56,492 bases of DNA. Origin: Brachionus plicatilis (Eukaryota > Rotifera > Eurotatoria > Ploima > Brachionidae). The translations under genes and the position numbers were made by a program. This document shows positions 10,766 to 23,991 of this stretch, piece after piece. Under the pieces are notes generated by a model that saw only the letters and a list, made by a program, of their open reading frames with translations, was not told the origin of the DNA and did not search any database. The DNA lies in NCBI GenBank assembly GCA_010279815.1, contig QEOQ01000508.1:5803169-5859660 (forward strand), read 5' to 3'. Position 1 is the first letter of the stretch. Every line of letters starts with the position of its first letter.

Positions 10766-13700
10766 TTATTTAAGAATTTGCTCCAAAAAAGAATTGGCAA
10801 CATCTGGAGAACTGATACCTGAAATTGTGTTTGGTGCCCTATTGACAAGATTTAAATTTTGACTGTTTTGACTATTTTGACTGTTTTGACTGTTAGTTGT
10901 GTTGAAAAATTGTAGAGCCGATTCCGAACTTGGTAAATTTGATGAAGTTGACGAATTAAGACTGTCATTCACAGGATTATCTGTTTTTTTATTTAAATCA
11001 AATTGTAAATTAGGCTTTGGACGCGATTCTTTGTCGACATATTGAATCAACAACTCAGTAAAAGATTTTCCATATGCGTCTGTAGAGGGATTTTTGGAAT
11101 TTTTAGTCGGAGTTGATTTAGCCAACAGTCCTCCGAACCATCTAGAGTCCGATGTCTGTTCGGCTTGTTCCAGCTCAGTCTGACTAAAATCTAAAAGTGT
11201 TGCCATTAATTTAAGAACTTGTTTTTTTTCGTTTGCCTGTGGTACTTTAATGTACCCGATAACTAAATTTTTTATTATATCTTTTTCGACATATTTATCG
11301 TTTAGTTTTTGAACTTCATTAAACCGTTTTTCCAAAGAATCAATCATTGTATCTTTGGTTTCAACTTAAAATAAAATATTTTATTAATTAAAAAAAAAGA
11401 CGATTATATTTTGCTTTACTTTGAGTCATGAGTTTTTTAATTTCTTGCTCACGATCATTTAGTTCAAATTCAAGAGTGTCCACTGCTTCAATAGTTTCAT
11501 TTAATTTTTTTATTTGATCCTTTTGATTAAATTATATTTTTTTAGATTCTACAAATAATAAAAATCGCTATGTACTTGATAATTTTGATTTTCTTTTTGT
11601 AGTTGATTAATTTTGGATTTGCTTTCTTTAATATCTTGCTGAAATTTAGCCATTTCGAGCTGATGTTGGCTGTCTTTTTCTAAATTAGAAAAATTAAATA
11701 AGTAAAAAGGAAATGTTCAAAGACCTCGTGATACATCTTTGATGTAAATTTAAGTAAGAATCATCTAAAAAATGTATTTCTGTATATAATCTGGAATTTA
11801 AACATTTAAAATTATAGTTGTGACTGATCAACCGTAAATATACGAAATCTTCAAAAAGATGAATCATAGGCAAACATTGAGGATGGAATCAACATTTTTT
11901 AAAGTTTCTAAATATTGTACTTTTAAGGTTTATTTTTAATAAAAGATCTTTAGTAATTTTTAGTTTTAGTAAATATTTAAAATGACCGTTTGAATTTTTT
12001 TAAAAGGTTTGACTGAACATTAAACCTAAAAATCTTTTAAGCATTCTTAAAATTTTTTTCAGTATTCCCAAAAATCTTTTAAATATTAACTTTTAAACAT
12101 TATAAATGCTGATAATCATAAATATTCTGTTTAACTAATTATCTAAATCATTTTTTTCTTAAATAAAAATTAAATTTTTTAAAAATTAAAAAAATTCAAA
12201 TATAATGTTTAAGTCAACTGAGATTTTTATTAAAAATCTAAAGGACAAACAAAATTTTCAAAGAAAACTCTTATTATTCCATTACCATGTCTTTGTGAGC
12301 TTTTTTATTAACTCCAACGCTTTTAGCCAATATTTTCTATTACTAATTTCAAAAATAAGTTAAAAACTTTTCAGACTTTTCCAAACTTAAAATTTCCAAT
12401 CTTAGGTAATGGGTTTTTTTTGCAATTCTCTAGAGTATTGAAAATTTGGATAAGAAATGTTTATATTTTATTTCTACCAATTTGATAAATAAATGAAATG
12501 AAAATTAATTATATTTATAAGATTGTGAATGTTATTAACAAAAAAGTATGTTAATAATTCAAGTATACTGGAAAGATTTTTAAGTATATTAAAACAACTT
12601 ACTCATTTTTAAACTAAAAAGAAATTATCTAAGAGATACAAGTTTTTAAAATTTTGGTTTTTCTAATTTTCATCAGCTTTCAGAAACATATTAATTTAAG
12701 TCAGATGAAAAAAAAAATTTATAAGGTTCGCGCGTAGCAAAACAACAGCACTATCTGAATATCAGCAAACCGAGTTAAAAATATTAATCTGCATACTTGA
12801 AAACCTTGAAAAAAGGATTTTTTAGGTATTGTCAAAAAAAAATAAATTTTGATCCTCCTCAAAGATAAAAAAAACTAAATTTAGTTACCTTTGAGCTAAA
12901 ATATCTCATGTTCTAATAGACAAAACCTTATTAATATGTATATACTCTGAAAGCGCACAGTTTCATCTACAAAATGGTGTTTTATAATTTTAATATATAT
13001 AATTTATTATTTTACCAATAGATCGATATTTTGGCAAAAAATGGTAAAAAATTGGTATTTTTTCACTATTTTTGTATCTAGTCCGCGGTTCCCCCACCCG
13101 TTTTCCATCCGCGTATTTTTGATAATACCTAAAATATCGTTTTTCAAGGTTTTCAAGTATGCAGATTAATATTTTTAACTCGGTTTGCTGAAATTCAGAT
13201 AGTGCTGTAGTTTTGCTACCCGCGATTGTAAAAATTTTTTTAAATACTTTTGATATTTTTTTAAATTTCAAAATAAATTTTCTGATTATTTTAATCTTTA
13301 ATTCCGAGATTTTATAAGTCACAAGTTTTAAGTCAAGTTTAGTCACTGACTAAATATTAATTCAAAGCTAATTCTTAGTTTTATTTTATTCTTCCTGTCC
13401 AAAATAAATTCATGTGACCATCTCAATTAGTATTTAGAACAGCGAAAAATTCTATTTCATTCAATTTTTATCTAAAATTGATTTGATTTTTTAAGACGGT
13501 TATGAATTTTTCTCATTTTTAAGAGTCTTTGACTCAAAATTGTGCCTAAAAAACAAGTCATCTTTCATTCATTAGTCAAAGACGTGATCACATAATATTT
13601 TAATAAAATCTTTAACACACCATTTTGAAGTCTTTCTAAGACAAGTTCCAAATTTTTGGTCACTTTTAACTGATGGTTTAAATTCTCTTCGGTTTTCTTC

Positions 13701-16700
13701 AATTTTTCGCCAATACTTTGCTTGTCTCGCTCAAGAACTTGATTATTCTGGTTCAATTCATCAATCTTCTGAATTAAATCTTTACTCGAACTTTCCAAAT
13801 TTGCACCTTGTTGTTGCAACTGATTTTGAGCATTATTCAAATCCATCCTCAGTTGTTTTTCTCTATCCTCGGCCTCAATCGCTTCTCTAGTATAACTATC
13901 CGACATTTCGACTAAATGCTCTTTCAATCTTTCCAATTCTTTTTTCATTTTTTCCCTCTTTTTCTCTTCCTCATCCAAAGTAGAATTTAAAAGACTAGTC
14001 TTTTTTATCAATTCTTTTTCAAAGTACTCTTCACGTTCTTTCAATTGAAGGCTCAAATTATCTCGCTCAATTTGCAGTTCTTCTACTAATTGAGTAAGTT
14101 TTTCGTGGTTTTTGGCTTCCAACTTTTGCTGATCTGTCTCGGCTTTTATACTCAGCAAATGAGAGTTCAAGTCGGATGTATGCTCGTTCAAGTCTTCAAC
14201 CATTTTTTGTTCCAATTGAAAACCATTAAGCAATGTTTCGTATTGTTCACTTAAATTTTCGTTTAATTTTTTAGCAGTGAAAAGCTCCTGATTTATTTCA
14301 GAAATTACTGAGTTGAGCCTTTGAATTTCGTTGTAATAACTTAGGCTTTCTTGATTTTTTTGCTCAAGATAATTGTATATTTGGTTATATTGCTGTTTTA
14401 GCAAAACTAATTCGTCTGATTTCTCATCTTTTTCCTCCACTATTTTCAGGTCTTCTTGAAGTTTTTCAATGGCCTTCGCTTGAGCTGATATGTGTTGGAT
14501 ATTTTTTTGTAAATCAAGCTTAAGTTGGGATATCTCACGACTTTTTTCTTCTAAACAAAATTCAAACTGTTTTCGTTGTTCATTAAACTGCTCTTTTTCT
14601 TCTTTTAATTTAGAAATTTCTTCATTAGCTGAATCGATTTGGTCCGAAAATTGCTCCGTTTTGGTCTTTAGCTCATTAAACAAAGCTGAATCGTTTGATT
14701 TAAACTCATTCAAACTTAGGCTTAAATCATTTACTTGCTGGCCAAGTGAAGTTACTTCATTCATTTTCTCATCTAACTTGGTTTTAAGATCATTATTTTG
14801 GCTCATAAGTCTGTCAATTTCTTGCTTTTCATGTTTTTGTTCTTGGAACTGAATCATTTTTTCATGGTTCAAATTTTGTTGATGCTGTTTAAGCTCTAGT
14901 TTGAGAGCTTCGATTTGGTTTTGTTTTTCTTCAAGTAAAAAGTTGAAATCATTAGATTCAGCTTGATCAGACAGTGAAATTTCGGACAATTGTTTCGACA
15001 ACCTTTCTATTAGGTTCTCTTTTGATTGAAGTTGATTTTGTTGTGAATTATTTTCATTTTGCAGTAATTCACATTTTTGTTCCAAATCAATTATTATGGC
15101 TGACAGATTGGCAAAATTGGATTTGTTAATTTCTAATTCTTGCTCTAGGAAAGTTATTTTACTGTTTAATTCAGAGGTATTTTGTCGATGATTGGATTCG
15201 TTTTGGGAAACAATGCTCTCCAATTTTTCTTTTTCTTCTCGCAATTGTATAACCAAATCTGCCTGATTCCTAATTTTATCGTCAGATGCTTGTTTAGATT
15301 CATTATTTAGTTTTACAATCAATTCGTTTGCTTTTTCCAATTCATTTTGAAAAATATAATTCTTAAATTAAAAAATTCATTATATTTTTTTCTACTTAAT
15401 TGTAAAATGGACATTTAAAAGTCTATAAAATTTTTTTTTCCTTTTTTATATATCAAAATCATATTTCTATTTGTCCATGATACTTTAATTAAAAAAACAA
15501 ATAAAACTATATAATCAGAATTTTGTTTTAAAAAAAAATTTGATATCTTAATATTTATTTTAGTAAAAGTTTTTGCTTTTGTTTAATCATACAGGCGAAA
15601 ATTAGTAACCGTAAAGTATTTTTTTACTTTTTTGAAATTAATATTTAAAAAAAACAACTAAAAAATAATAATTTTGAAAATGATTTTCAGCAAGAATGCA
15701 GATTAAGGTACAAGATAAAGTCGAAGAATTTTCCGATTCTGATTCGAGATCGAAATTTTTTGATTAAGATAAAATTACGAAATGTGTTATTTGGGTATAG
15801 GAGAAATGTAAAAGACAACAGTTTCTGTCTCTTACTAACCTCTTGTATAAGTTCAGCCGCACTAGGCTATTAAACTAGATTTATTACAGTAAAAAAGGCA
15901 AAATTTCTTTAAAAACATTCACTTAAAAATACCAAAATCTATAAGTGCAAGCATTACTGCATCAATTTTTGCTCAAGAACTTTTGTAAATGACAGATTAT
16001 TTTTTTTTTCGTTTAGAAGTTATTTGGGATTTGACTCTTGAAATTTTAAAAAAAAAAAAATTAAATTATTTTTGAGGAATAAGATTTTTATTTTAATTTT
16101 TACTTTTAAACATTTAGTTGCACGGAAGTAAGAAAAAAATAATCTTTTGAAATAAAATTTTTTAAAATGAATTAAATTTTTCTTCTGTAATTCTAAAAAT
16201 AATATTCATATTCCGTAATTGTATTCCGTAAATTTGAAATTAGTTTTATTTAAAAAGATTTTTTAAAGTTTTCAAAAAAATTAGTAAAGGGCTTTTGATA
16301 CATGGTTTAAAAAAAATTTAAAAACAATATATAAAAAATTTTAATAAAAACATTTCCAAATATAAGCAAACTTTTTTTCACACTTCAACACTTGAAATTA
16401 AAATAGCTGTCTTGAATGATAAACTAAAATTTTTAATCGAGATGATGAGCTTAAAATGAAATGATTGAAAATATGTTTTGTGATAAGAATAAGAAAAGAA
16501 GACAATTCAAAAAAAGCTCTTTTCTATTTACAAAATAATTAAATATTTTTGTAATATTTAAAAAATTCCGAAACGATGGCTTAGTTATTCAAAATTGCAG
16601 CGAAGAAGCTAAGAAATTATAATAAATAATTAAGAAATTTTCTTTAATTTTAAAGAAATGGAATGTATTGAATCAATCACTTTATAAAAATAGGAATAAT

Positions 16701-18207
16701 TCAATTTTTAAAATTTAAAATTGCGAAAAATAAATCTTGAAAAAAAAAAAAAATATGGTTAATTATTTTCAAAAGGTACATTTAATAATGTTTTAGTTAT
16801 TTTGGTCATAACATAATGTCAAAAATTTGATTTTTTTTAAAAAAGATGAACCTTTTGATCAAAAATATTTTCTAGTCTTTCTTTCTTTAATTTTTTTAAA
16901 AATTCAATCAAATGCTATTATGTTGCATTGTGTTACACGTTTAACAAAAGTAAAGATTTCTGTAGCTTATTTTATTGATGTTTTTGATTTTTCGATAATA
17001 AAAAATACATTTTTTAATATCTTAAAGCATTCTATTTAATTTTTTTTGCCAAGCTCTTGAAAATTTTAAGAGCAAAGATGTAAAGAAAAATAAGGATCTA
17101 AAATATGATTTCTGACTTACTACAAAATTCCAAACCAATGTGGCTAGTTAGTTAAGAGAAAATTAAATAAGATAATAAAACTTATTTAAATTAAGCACAC
17201 AATTATTTTTATGAATTTAAAAATTACCTGAGATTTGATATTTTGCATTTCACTATCTTTTTCTTTCAAGTTTTTTTCTAATTGTTGGACTAATTCAATA
17301 CTTCGTTCATTACTACTTTGATTCAAGGTTTTAAATTTATCAATTTCTTGTCTATAATCATTGATTTCGATTTTAAGCTGGTCTATTTCGATTTGCTTTT
17401 CGGCCAATAAATTTTTAATTTTTTCCTGAAAACTGTCTTGAGTTTTTACCAAATCTTGCTGATGCTGATCATTTTCCATCTCAAGTCTTTTTTTTAATCC
17501 AAAAATTTCCTGCTTTAAGTTCTCTATTTCAATTTTTTTTTCCTCAAGCAAACAATCATTATCTTTGGCTTGAGTCTCTTCGATCTGTTTATTTTTTAGT
17601 TTTATTTTTGATAAAAGTTCCTGATTTTCGTTTTTCAAATGTAAATTATCCTCCTTCAACCGTTTTAATTCCTTGTCCAAATAAATAAAATCATTTAAAT
17701 CAGAAGACGGCATAACCTCTTGATAAAAAAAATTAACTTAAAAATTCAATAATTCAAAAGAAAATTCAAAATACCTTCATATTCTTCCATAAAAGCTGAT
17801 TTTTGATATCCATGGTTTGATGTTTCCATTTGACTTAGTTGGTTTCTCAAATCAGCTATTATGTTCTGAAAAAAATTCGAATAGAATAAATAAATTTTAA
17901 AATTTAATTTTACTTCTTTTGATATAATCGACTGGCGGAATTCGGTTTGTTTTTGTTCAATTTGAGCTTCATAAGTTAGACACCTTTGGTTTAGCTCATT
18001 TGTTTCATCTTCCCAGCGAGCGCATTCCATTTTTAGTAAGTCCAATTTTTTTTCATTCTCTTTGAGTTTTTCGCTTACAACTTTAAGCTCATTTTCAGGA
18101 TCGTAAACTTCCTCGGTTCCCTCGGTGAGAATGTCTTTTAATTGGTCTCCGATTTGTGTTATTCTACCGGTTACTGACTTTGATAGACCTGAAGCTAACC
18201 AAGACAT
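10766..18207 (-). CDS. TRIP11: TRIP11/GMAP-210, cis-Golgi golgin tether
   Basis: Seven exons join in frame: 18207-17914, 17865-17775, 17718-17228, 15361-13621, 11679-11576, 11519-11420 and 11364-10766, giving about 1139 aa (human is about 1980). The N-terminus MSWLASGLSKSVTGRITQIG followed by EGTEEV matches the amphipathic ALPS region that senses curved membranes. Most of the protein is heptad-rich, Glu/Lys/Gln coiled coil (about residues 45-960). The last exon starts with a GRAB-type ARF1-binding region: DIIKNLVIGYIKVP then VLKLMATLLDFSQTELEQAE. A Ser/Asn-rich tail with SQN repeats ends it. GMAP-210 anchors to Golgi membranes through ARF1 and captures small vesicles (family knowledge). A splice-acceptor-like ATTCTTAG ends 2 nt before the ATG. 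Further short exons in the 1.9-kb introns cannot be excluded. Confidence 0.9.
11680..13620 (-). other. Long TRIP11 intron carrying an inverted-repeat element
   Basis: Donor AATG|GTGTG and acceptor AATTTAG bracket a 1941-bp AT-rich intron. The only structured part is the inverted repeat at 12727-13227. The open frame at 12990-13346 lies in that repeat and has no recognisable domain. Confidence 0.75.
12727..13227. mobile_element. Foldback/MITE-like element with about 110-bp inverted arms
   Basis: The left arm (12727-12837) begins TCGCGCGTAGCAAAAC and includes CAAACCGAGTTAAAAATATT, TGCATACTTGAAAACC and a terminal TTAGGTATTGTC. The right arm (about 13115-13227) is its reverse complement with a few changes and ends GTTTTGCTACCCGCGA. 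Between them is a spacer of about 280 bp with a GC-rich core (TCCGCGGTTCCCCCACCCG). No coding sequence is convincing. No clear target duplication was seen. Non-autonomous DNA transposon is the likeliest reading (inference). Confidence 0.7.
15362..17227 (-). other. Long TRIP11 intron
   Basis: An 1866-bp intron from donor CTCAG|GTAATT to acceptor AATTTAAG. It is AT-rich with homopolymer runs. I found no element, RNA gene or convincing extra exon; the frame at 16827-17039 appears to be chance. Confidence 0.7.
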
Positions 18208-20262
18208 TCCTAAGAATTATAATCAATTTTATCTAAAAAATATTTTTCCGATTTTAAAATATCATTTAATCATTTACTGATGATTTCAAAATCAATCGGC
18301 GAAAAATGATAGAATAATTAAAAATTTTCAAAATTATCAAGATACGAAAAATAATGACGAATTCAAACTATGTTTCAAATAATTATTTGAGTACATTGGT
18401 ATTCTTTTTTTGTTAAAAAAGTTAAATGTTGCAGTTTTTCTTTTACATTTCATCAAATTTATTATTTTTAGAAATTTTTTAAAATTTTCTATCAGATTTG
18501 TTTTAATTTAAAAAAGAAAGACATTTTTTACAAGAACTAGTGAAGAAAAACTGATTTTAATGAAATAAAAATTACGAATTAGATTGTCAGTTCAAATTTA
18601 ACAAATTTAGATAATTTTGTTTTAAAATAGAAATATATGTTAAAGCACTACAACGAGTAAAATTACTAGTCAATAACTAAGACTCCTTCAAGAAATCATT
18701 TTTTTGTGAAAATATTTGATTTTTCACAGAAACAAAAGGGGTTAATTACAATCATTTAAATATGATGATAGTTATAAGAATTTTAGCATTTTATTCTGTT
18801 CTTTTTTGAAGCAAATAAATTTAAGTATCAATCTTTGTATTTTTAAAACTAATATATTACCAACCTCTATTTAGATCTTATTTATTCTGGTAAAGTTATT
18901 TAGTTTAATTGATTCATGGATAATTATTTCAAAATCCTTTTTGATTTTCAGTTATACAATGAATTTTAATGAATATTTAAAAAAATTCAATGTTTCGTAA
19001 AAACCGTTCAAAATGATATGCAATTTTCTAATAATTCTAATAATTTTCTAAGCATTCATCAAAATGAATACAAAACTGCACTCTCCATCTTTAAAAAACA
19101 ATTATTTACTATTAAAAATTTTTTTTTGGATTTTGGATTATTTTGTAATTTTTTTTTTCATTACCTTATTGATTATTTTCCGGTTATAAAAAAAACGGCT
19201 TTTAAAAAATTTTAAATAAAAAATATTTAACAATCCTTTGATGTACTTATTTTAACTATTTAAAATAAATAAACATTTAATACGCTTCTAGTTTTTAGAA
19301 ATTTTAGAAGATTTAGTTTACGGAAAAAATAAAAATCTTAAAAGAAAACTTTATTTTTTGAAATTACAGAAAATTTCAAACTATTTGGTTTTTTAAAATC
19401 TCTAAAATTTTTGAAAATTATGCTTCTTTTGTAAAATTAATCTCGGTCAGTGTTTTAGAAGTTTCTTTTCTTAAAACAGCGATTTTTTTGGATTGAATGA
19501 CAACTCGAGTGACTTTCAATAACTTTAGAAAAAGCTTTGTCTTATATCATTATTTATTTATAGCTTGTACATTCCAATTTTCAATAAATTATTCTATGAA
19601 ATGATTCAAAAAAAATCTCTATACTTTTACCAGAAATAATTACTTTCAAAAAATATTTTAGAATAATCGGTTTTGTGAAAGTCAGAACAAAATAATAAAA
19701 TAAATCGACATACAATTTTAAAATTTTTTTAAAGAATTAAAAAAGTAGTGCAAAAACTTAGAATTTTAATATTGATAAATTATGCTTTAACAAAGTCTTA
19801 TTTCGTTTTTTTCAAATTTTTGCCAAAAAAATTTCGACTCAAATTTTGTGGAATGAAATAAAAAAAATATTGGTTTTACTCAATTTAATTTTTCAGCTTT
19901 GCTATTAGAATTTCAAATTTAAATCATTATTTTTTAAGAATAATTTATAGATGCATTGAAAAAATCTATTTGTATTCTTTTCAACTTACTTTAAACACAT
20001 AAATAAAATAAGCTCAAAAATACATTTTTTCATTTTTTAAAATTGAGAATAAAATTAAAATTAATTTTGAAACCAAAGCATTTTTATTTTTTTTCATGTT
20101 CATGTATCACACAGAAATTTAAATATCAGTATGTAAGTCGTATGAAGACGAGTTTAAACCATATACTCAGCTATTAACAACTGTTACATAAAAACTATAA
20201 AAACACTTTAAAAAAAATATTTTTTAGATTTCAATATTAAATTTTAGAAAATCGAATTGAAA
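18208..20262. other. Intergenic AT-rich DNA between divergent TRIP11 and the GTPase gene
   Basis: About 2 kb between two divergently transcribed genes, so it should hold both promoters. I see no clear TATA box, repeat or RNA gene. The frame at 19018-19215 is Phe/Lys/Asn-rich noise. Confidence 0.6.
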
Positions 20263-21806
20263 ATGACCAGAAAAGGAGCAAGTAATGTTGAAGATTTGAC
20301 AATGAGTGTCAATGAGCGAATTTTGAGAGATGTCCATAGCATCTATACAGATCCAAAAGATGGCTTGGTCACTATAGCCAAAGATATTGGAATTGAACTA
20401 ATAGCGCCCAGAAAAAAAATCAACATTCTTTTAATTGGAAATCACTCGGCCGGCAAAAGTTCATTTATAAATTGGTATATAGAAGAAACTGTTCAAAGAA
20501 CAGGTGTTGCTATTGAGACCCAAGGATTTACTCTGGTCACAAGTGGAAAAAAAAGAGAAAGTTTGCTTGGTAATGCGACCCTACACTTGTATCCACAATT
20601 AAAAGGCCTATCTTCATTCCAAAACAGCTTGGAATACCTTGGCACTGAGATAACCACAAGCAAGCAAAAACAATTTAGTTTAATTACATTTATAGACACC
20701 CCAGGTCTTGTCGATGGTGATATGAAATATCCATTCGATGTGAATAATGCAATCCTTTGGTTTGGTGAAATTTCAGACTTAATCTTTGTTTTTTTCGATC
20801 CAATAGGTCAAGCTTTATGTAAACGTACATTGAATATTGTCGAAAAGCTTAACGAAAACCACGGAAATAAAATTAATTTCTATTTGTCAAAGTCTGATGA
20901 AGCTGGATCTGATTCCGACCGACAAGTATGTCTTAATTTGCTATTGAAATCCAAATCTTTTTTATAATAATGTTTTAATAGAAAGTTCTGATGCAAATTG
21001 TACAAGAACTTTGCAAGAGACCTGGTTTAAACAAAGCTGGTTTTGAAATGCTAACAATTTATATTCCAACTTTACAAGAAAAAGTGAATTTAAAATTTAA
21101 GTTTAAATTATTTTTAAATTTGATTTTGTTCAGAAGACAAGATGTGTCAATCAAATTGAAGATGTTTGTAAGCAAGTCGAAAGAACAATAAAACAAACAA
21201 TTCAGAATACTTTGAATAGTTTGGAAAAAGATTCTGATTTAATTATAAATCGGATAAATGAAAAAATTAAATTAGACAAGTAAAATTTAAATTGAAAAAT
21301 TAAAACAAAAAAAATAATTGAAAAAAAACTTAAAGTAAAACTCGCTCGGACAATTTGAGCCGTTCATTGAAATCATCCTTTTTTGTTTTGTCATCTTTTA
21401 TTTTACTTCTGAGCATTGGAATAGCAAATGTGCCACAAATTTTACTTGACAAATATCTCGGAAATAATGTTGCTAGTCAAATAAAAACAAACATTGCTGA
21501 TCCTTACAAACAATTCGGAGAGTTTTTGCCAAATGACTATCGACCATATTTCTTACCAATTTTGATTTCTATAGCATTAATTCTGTTTTTTATTTCGAAA
21601 CTGATAAACAAGTAAACAATTGAAAGATTTAGAGTAAAATTTTTAATTCATTTAATTTTAGAAAAAAACCAACAATGAGTAAAAAACAATTAAAATCATT
21701 AAATGAAAGACGTGAATATCTGCAAAATTCTATCAAAAACAAAAAGAAGAAGCTTTATGATGAATATTTACAGCAAAGTGTTATCGATTTTGAGCATACA
21801 AAATAG
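20263..21806 (+). CDS. Membrane-anchored dynamin-superfamily GTPase, EHD/sarcalumenin-like
   Basis: Five exons join in frame: 20263-20925, 20982-21083, 21134-21279, 21336-21611 and 21662-21806, giving 443 aa. The GTPase domain (about residues 45-250) shows the P-loop GNHSAGKSSFINW, a switch-I-like stretch around RTGVAIETQGFT, G3 as FIDTPGLVDGD, and a G4-like SKSDEAGSD. This pattern is closest to EHD proteins and sarcalumenin (family inference). A helical region follows. Near the C-terminus are two hydrophobic segments, about SSFFVLSSFILLLSIGIA and YFLPILISIALILFFI, then a basic tail with KKKK. Paired membrane segments after a dynamin-like G domain suggest a membrane-remodelling or tethering role; no EH domain is present. 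I cannot assign a precise orthologue. An acceptor-like AATTTTAG lies 15 nt before the ATG. Confidence 0.85.
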
Positions 21807-23039
21807 ATAGCACTAAATACGATAACTTATACTTTATTTTATACTCTCAAATTTTTATTCAAATATTATTTAGTGTCAAACTTTATCTAATTTTAATTTT
21901 TTTTTTGATTATTAATTTTAAATTTAATAAACTCTAGCTCATTATTTAATGATGTTATCGATTAATTTCAATTTTTTTAATTTCAATCACAGCTTTTTAT
22001 ACTGTGACAAAAGTTTAAGCAGAAAAAACTTCTAAATTTATTATATTTTTAAAGAAGCATCCGAAAAAATTTTTAGCATTTTTATGTAACACCCAAATTG
22101 AAAAGATATTTTTTATTACTAATAAAAATATTAATTTTCTTTTGAGAGAAAAAAAACGAAAAAGAAAAGTAAGTCTTTTATGTTAAATCGCATCAAAAAT
22201 AAAGATTTTTAATTTTTCTTATGAAAAAAAAAATTCAAATAATTGTAAAATTTATTTCAATTTTTCGATTTTTGATCCTGGCACTAAAAACCGAAAAATT
22301 TATTTTTAAAAAAAGGTAATTTTTAAATTCAAATTTCAATTTTTAATGCAGCACTAGTGTAAGAGTTTTTGTTATTAATGCGTTGATAACCTAAAATTTT
22401 CGGTATTTGAAAATTTTTTTGCCCCGCACAAAAGCCATGAGTAAAAGATTAGTCAATTTAAACATATGATCGATGGTATCTTATGCATTCACTAAAATAT
22501 GGCGTTTTACTTTTAATGCAAGCAACTCTTCGCATTGAAAGGTTTTCGCTATAAATATTTTTTTCATTTTTCGAAAAAAAACTGTGAACGCTTTATTTAA
22601 AACGATATTCTTTTCTAGAACGACATTTTCGAAGAATTTTACGTAAAATTACGTAAAATAATAATATTATAATCGCTAAAAGAAAAAATCGATTGAATTT
22701 TTGTGCTTTTTTAATTCCTCTTCGAACAAATAAATTTGTTAATGAAAATAATAAAAATATTATCAAATCACCTAATATTAATGTAAACTATATAAAAAGA
22801 TGAACTTACTAGATAAAATGTATTAAATGTACTATATAAAAATATTATTTACTAGATAAAAAATTTAACACCTAGATAAAATTGTTAACTTCATAGAGAA
22901 AAAAATCAAAATGCTAGATAATTTTATTAATTAACTAGATATAATTAACAATAGATGTAATTGAATAGTTACTCAATATTTTATTTGATTAATTTCTTAA
23001 TTTATTAAACTTGATCAAATATAGGTTATAAATCCATTT

Positions 23040-23681
23040 CAAATTCTCTTACGAACCAACGAACTAGAACTATGGCTTATTAAATGGAAAATGAAGATAT
23101 CAGTTGAAAAGTCGTGTTCAGTAGTCTTTTCTAGGTACAAAAAAGAGAGTGATAATCTAAACTTAAAAATTTATGGAAACAGAATAGTGAGCCAAAAAGA
23201 AATCAAGTTTCTTGATATTAAATTTGATTCTAAGTTAAACTTTAATATACTGGTAGACTAAATTAAAGAACGCTGCAATAAAAGACTAAATATTATTAAG
23301 ATATTGTCAAACAAAAAATGGGGTCTCAATCAAAACACACTAGGAAATTTATATAAATCTTTAGTCGGATCAATCTTAGACTTTTCTTTTCCTTGCTTAA
23401 ATTCATTTTCAGAAAATAATATCAAAAAACTACAAGCAATTCAGAATACAGCAGTCAGGTCTATTTTTAAGTTAAAATATGATACTCCCTCCAACATCGT
23501 GCATCATGAGGCTTTTAATAAACTAAAATTACTAACAGTCTCGAATCGGCATTTTGAATTGAGTAAGAGATATGTTGGGACAGGACTGAGTCATTCTATT
23601 CCATTGGTTGAAAGACTGGTTTACTTTTTAACTTATTCTGAAGGAGCTTTAGCTCGGTACAGAAAACAAATAAATAAATAA
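23040..23681 (+). pseudogene. LINE reverse-transcriptase C-terminal remnant
   Basis: Plus-strand frames read KISVEKSCSVVFSRYKK, KEIKFLDIKFDSKLNF, then after an in-frame stop KRLNIIKILSNKKWGLN, LYKSLVGSILDFSFPCLN and KLQAIQNTAVRSIFKLKYDT. This is the thumb/connection region that follows the reverse transcriptase in jockey/CR1-like LINEs. The catalytic core is missing and one stop interrupts it. It sits between the inverted arms of the element at 22600-24370. Confidence 0.8.
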
Positions 23682-23739
23682 AAATAAATAATCTTAGCTT
23701 TACTTTACTTAACTAATTTATTAATAAAACAATTGAAAA

Positions 23740-23991
23740 ATGATGTATCCTGACACAGACTCTTCGAATACTACTAGTTCGGAGTACACCGAACTTTGCA
23801 GTGAAGAAACATACGAAGTGGCAATGAAGACTGTCAAGAATAGTAGGGGAAAAAACAGAGATTATCAATTAATGGTTGAATGCTTGCAATTAAAGGAAGC
23901 AACCCAATACATTACTCAACTAGATTCAGTAAAATGGACAAGAGCAGATACGCGAAAAACTCAAGGGGGCGAAGAAAAATTCTACACCTGA
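23740..23991 (+). pseudogene. Short frame resembling a decayed FLYWCH-type DNA-binding domain
   Basis: An 83-codon frame starts MMYPDTDSSNTTSSEYTEL and ends with ATTACTC-encoded YITQLDSVKWTRADTRKTQ and GGEEKFYT. The order (a basic K/R-N stretch, YQL-V, YIT, RADTRKT) loosely recalls FLYWCH fingers of MULE-type transposases, but the expected Cys residues are missing or frameshifted. I treat it as a weak guess. Confidence 0.3.

Noticed and set aside
12990..13346. 118-codon frame in the TRIP11 intron
   Set aside because: It spans one arm of an inverted repeat and intronic AT-rich DNA; no domain.
16827..17039. 70-codon Phe/Ile-rich frame
   Set aside because: Low-complexity AT noise inside an intron, no conserved features.
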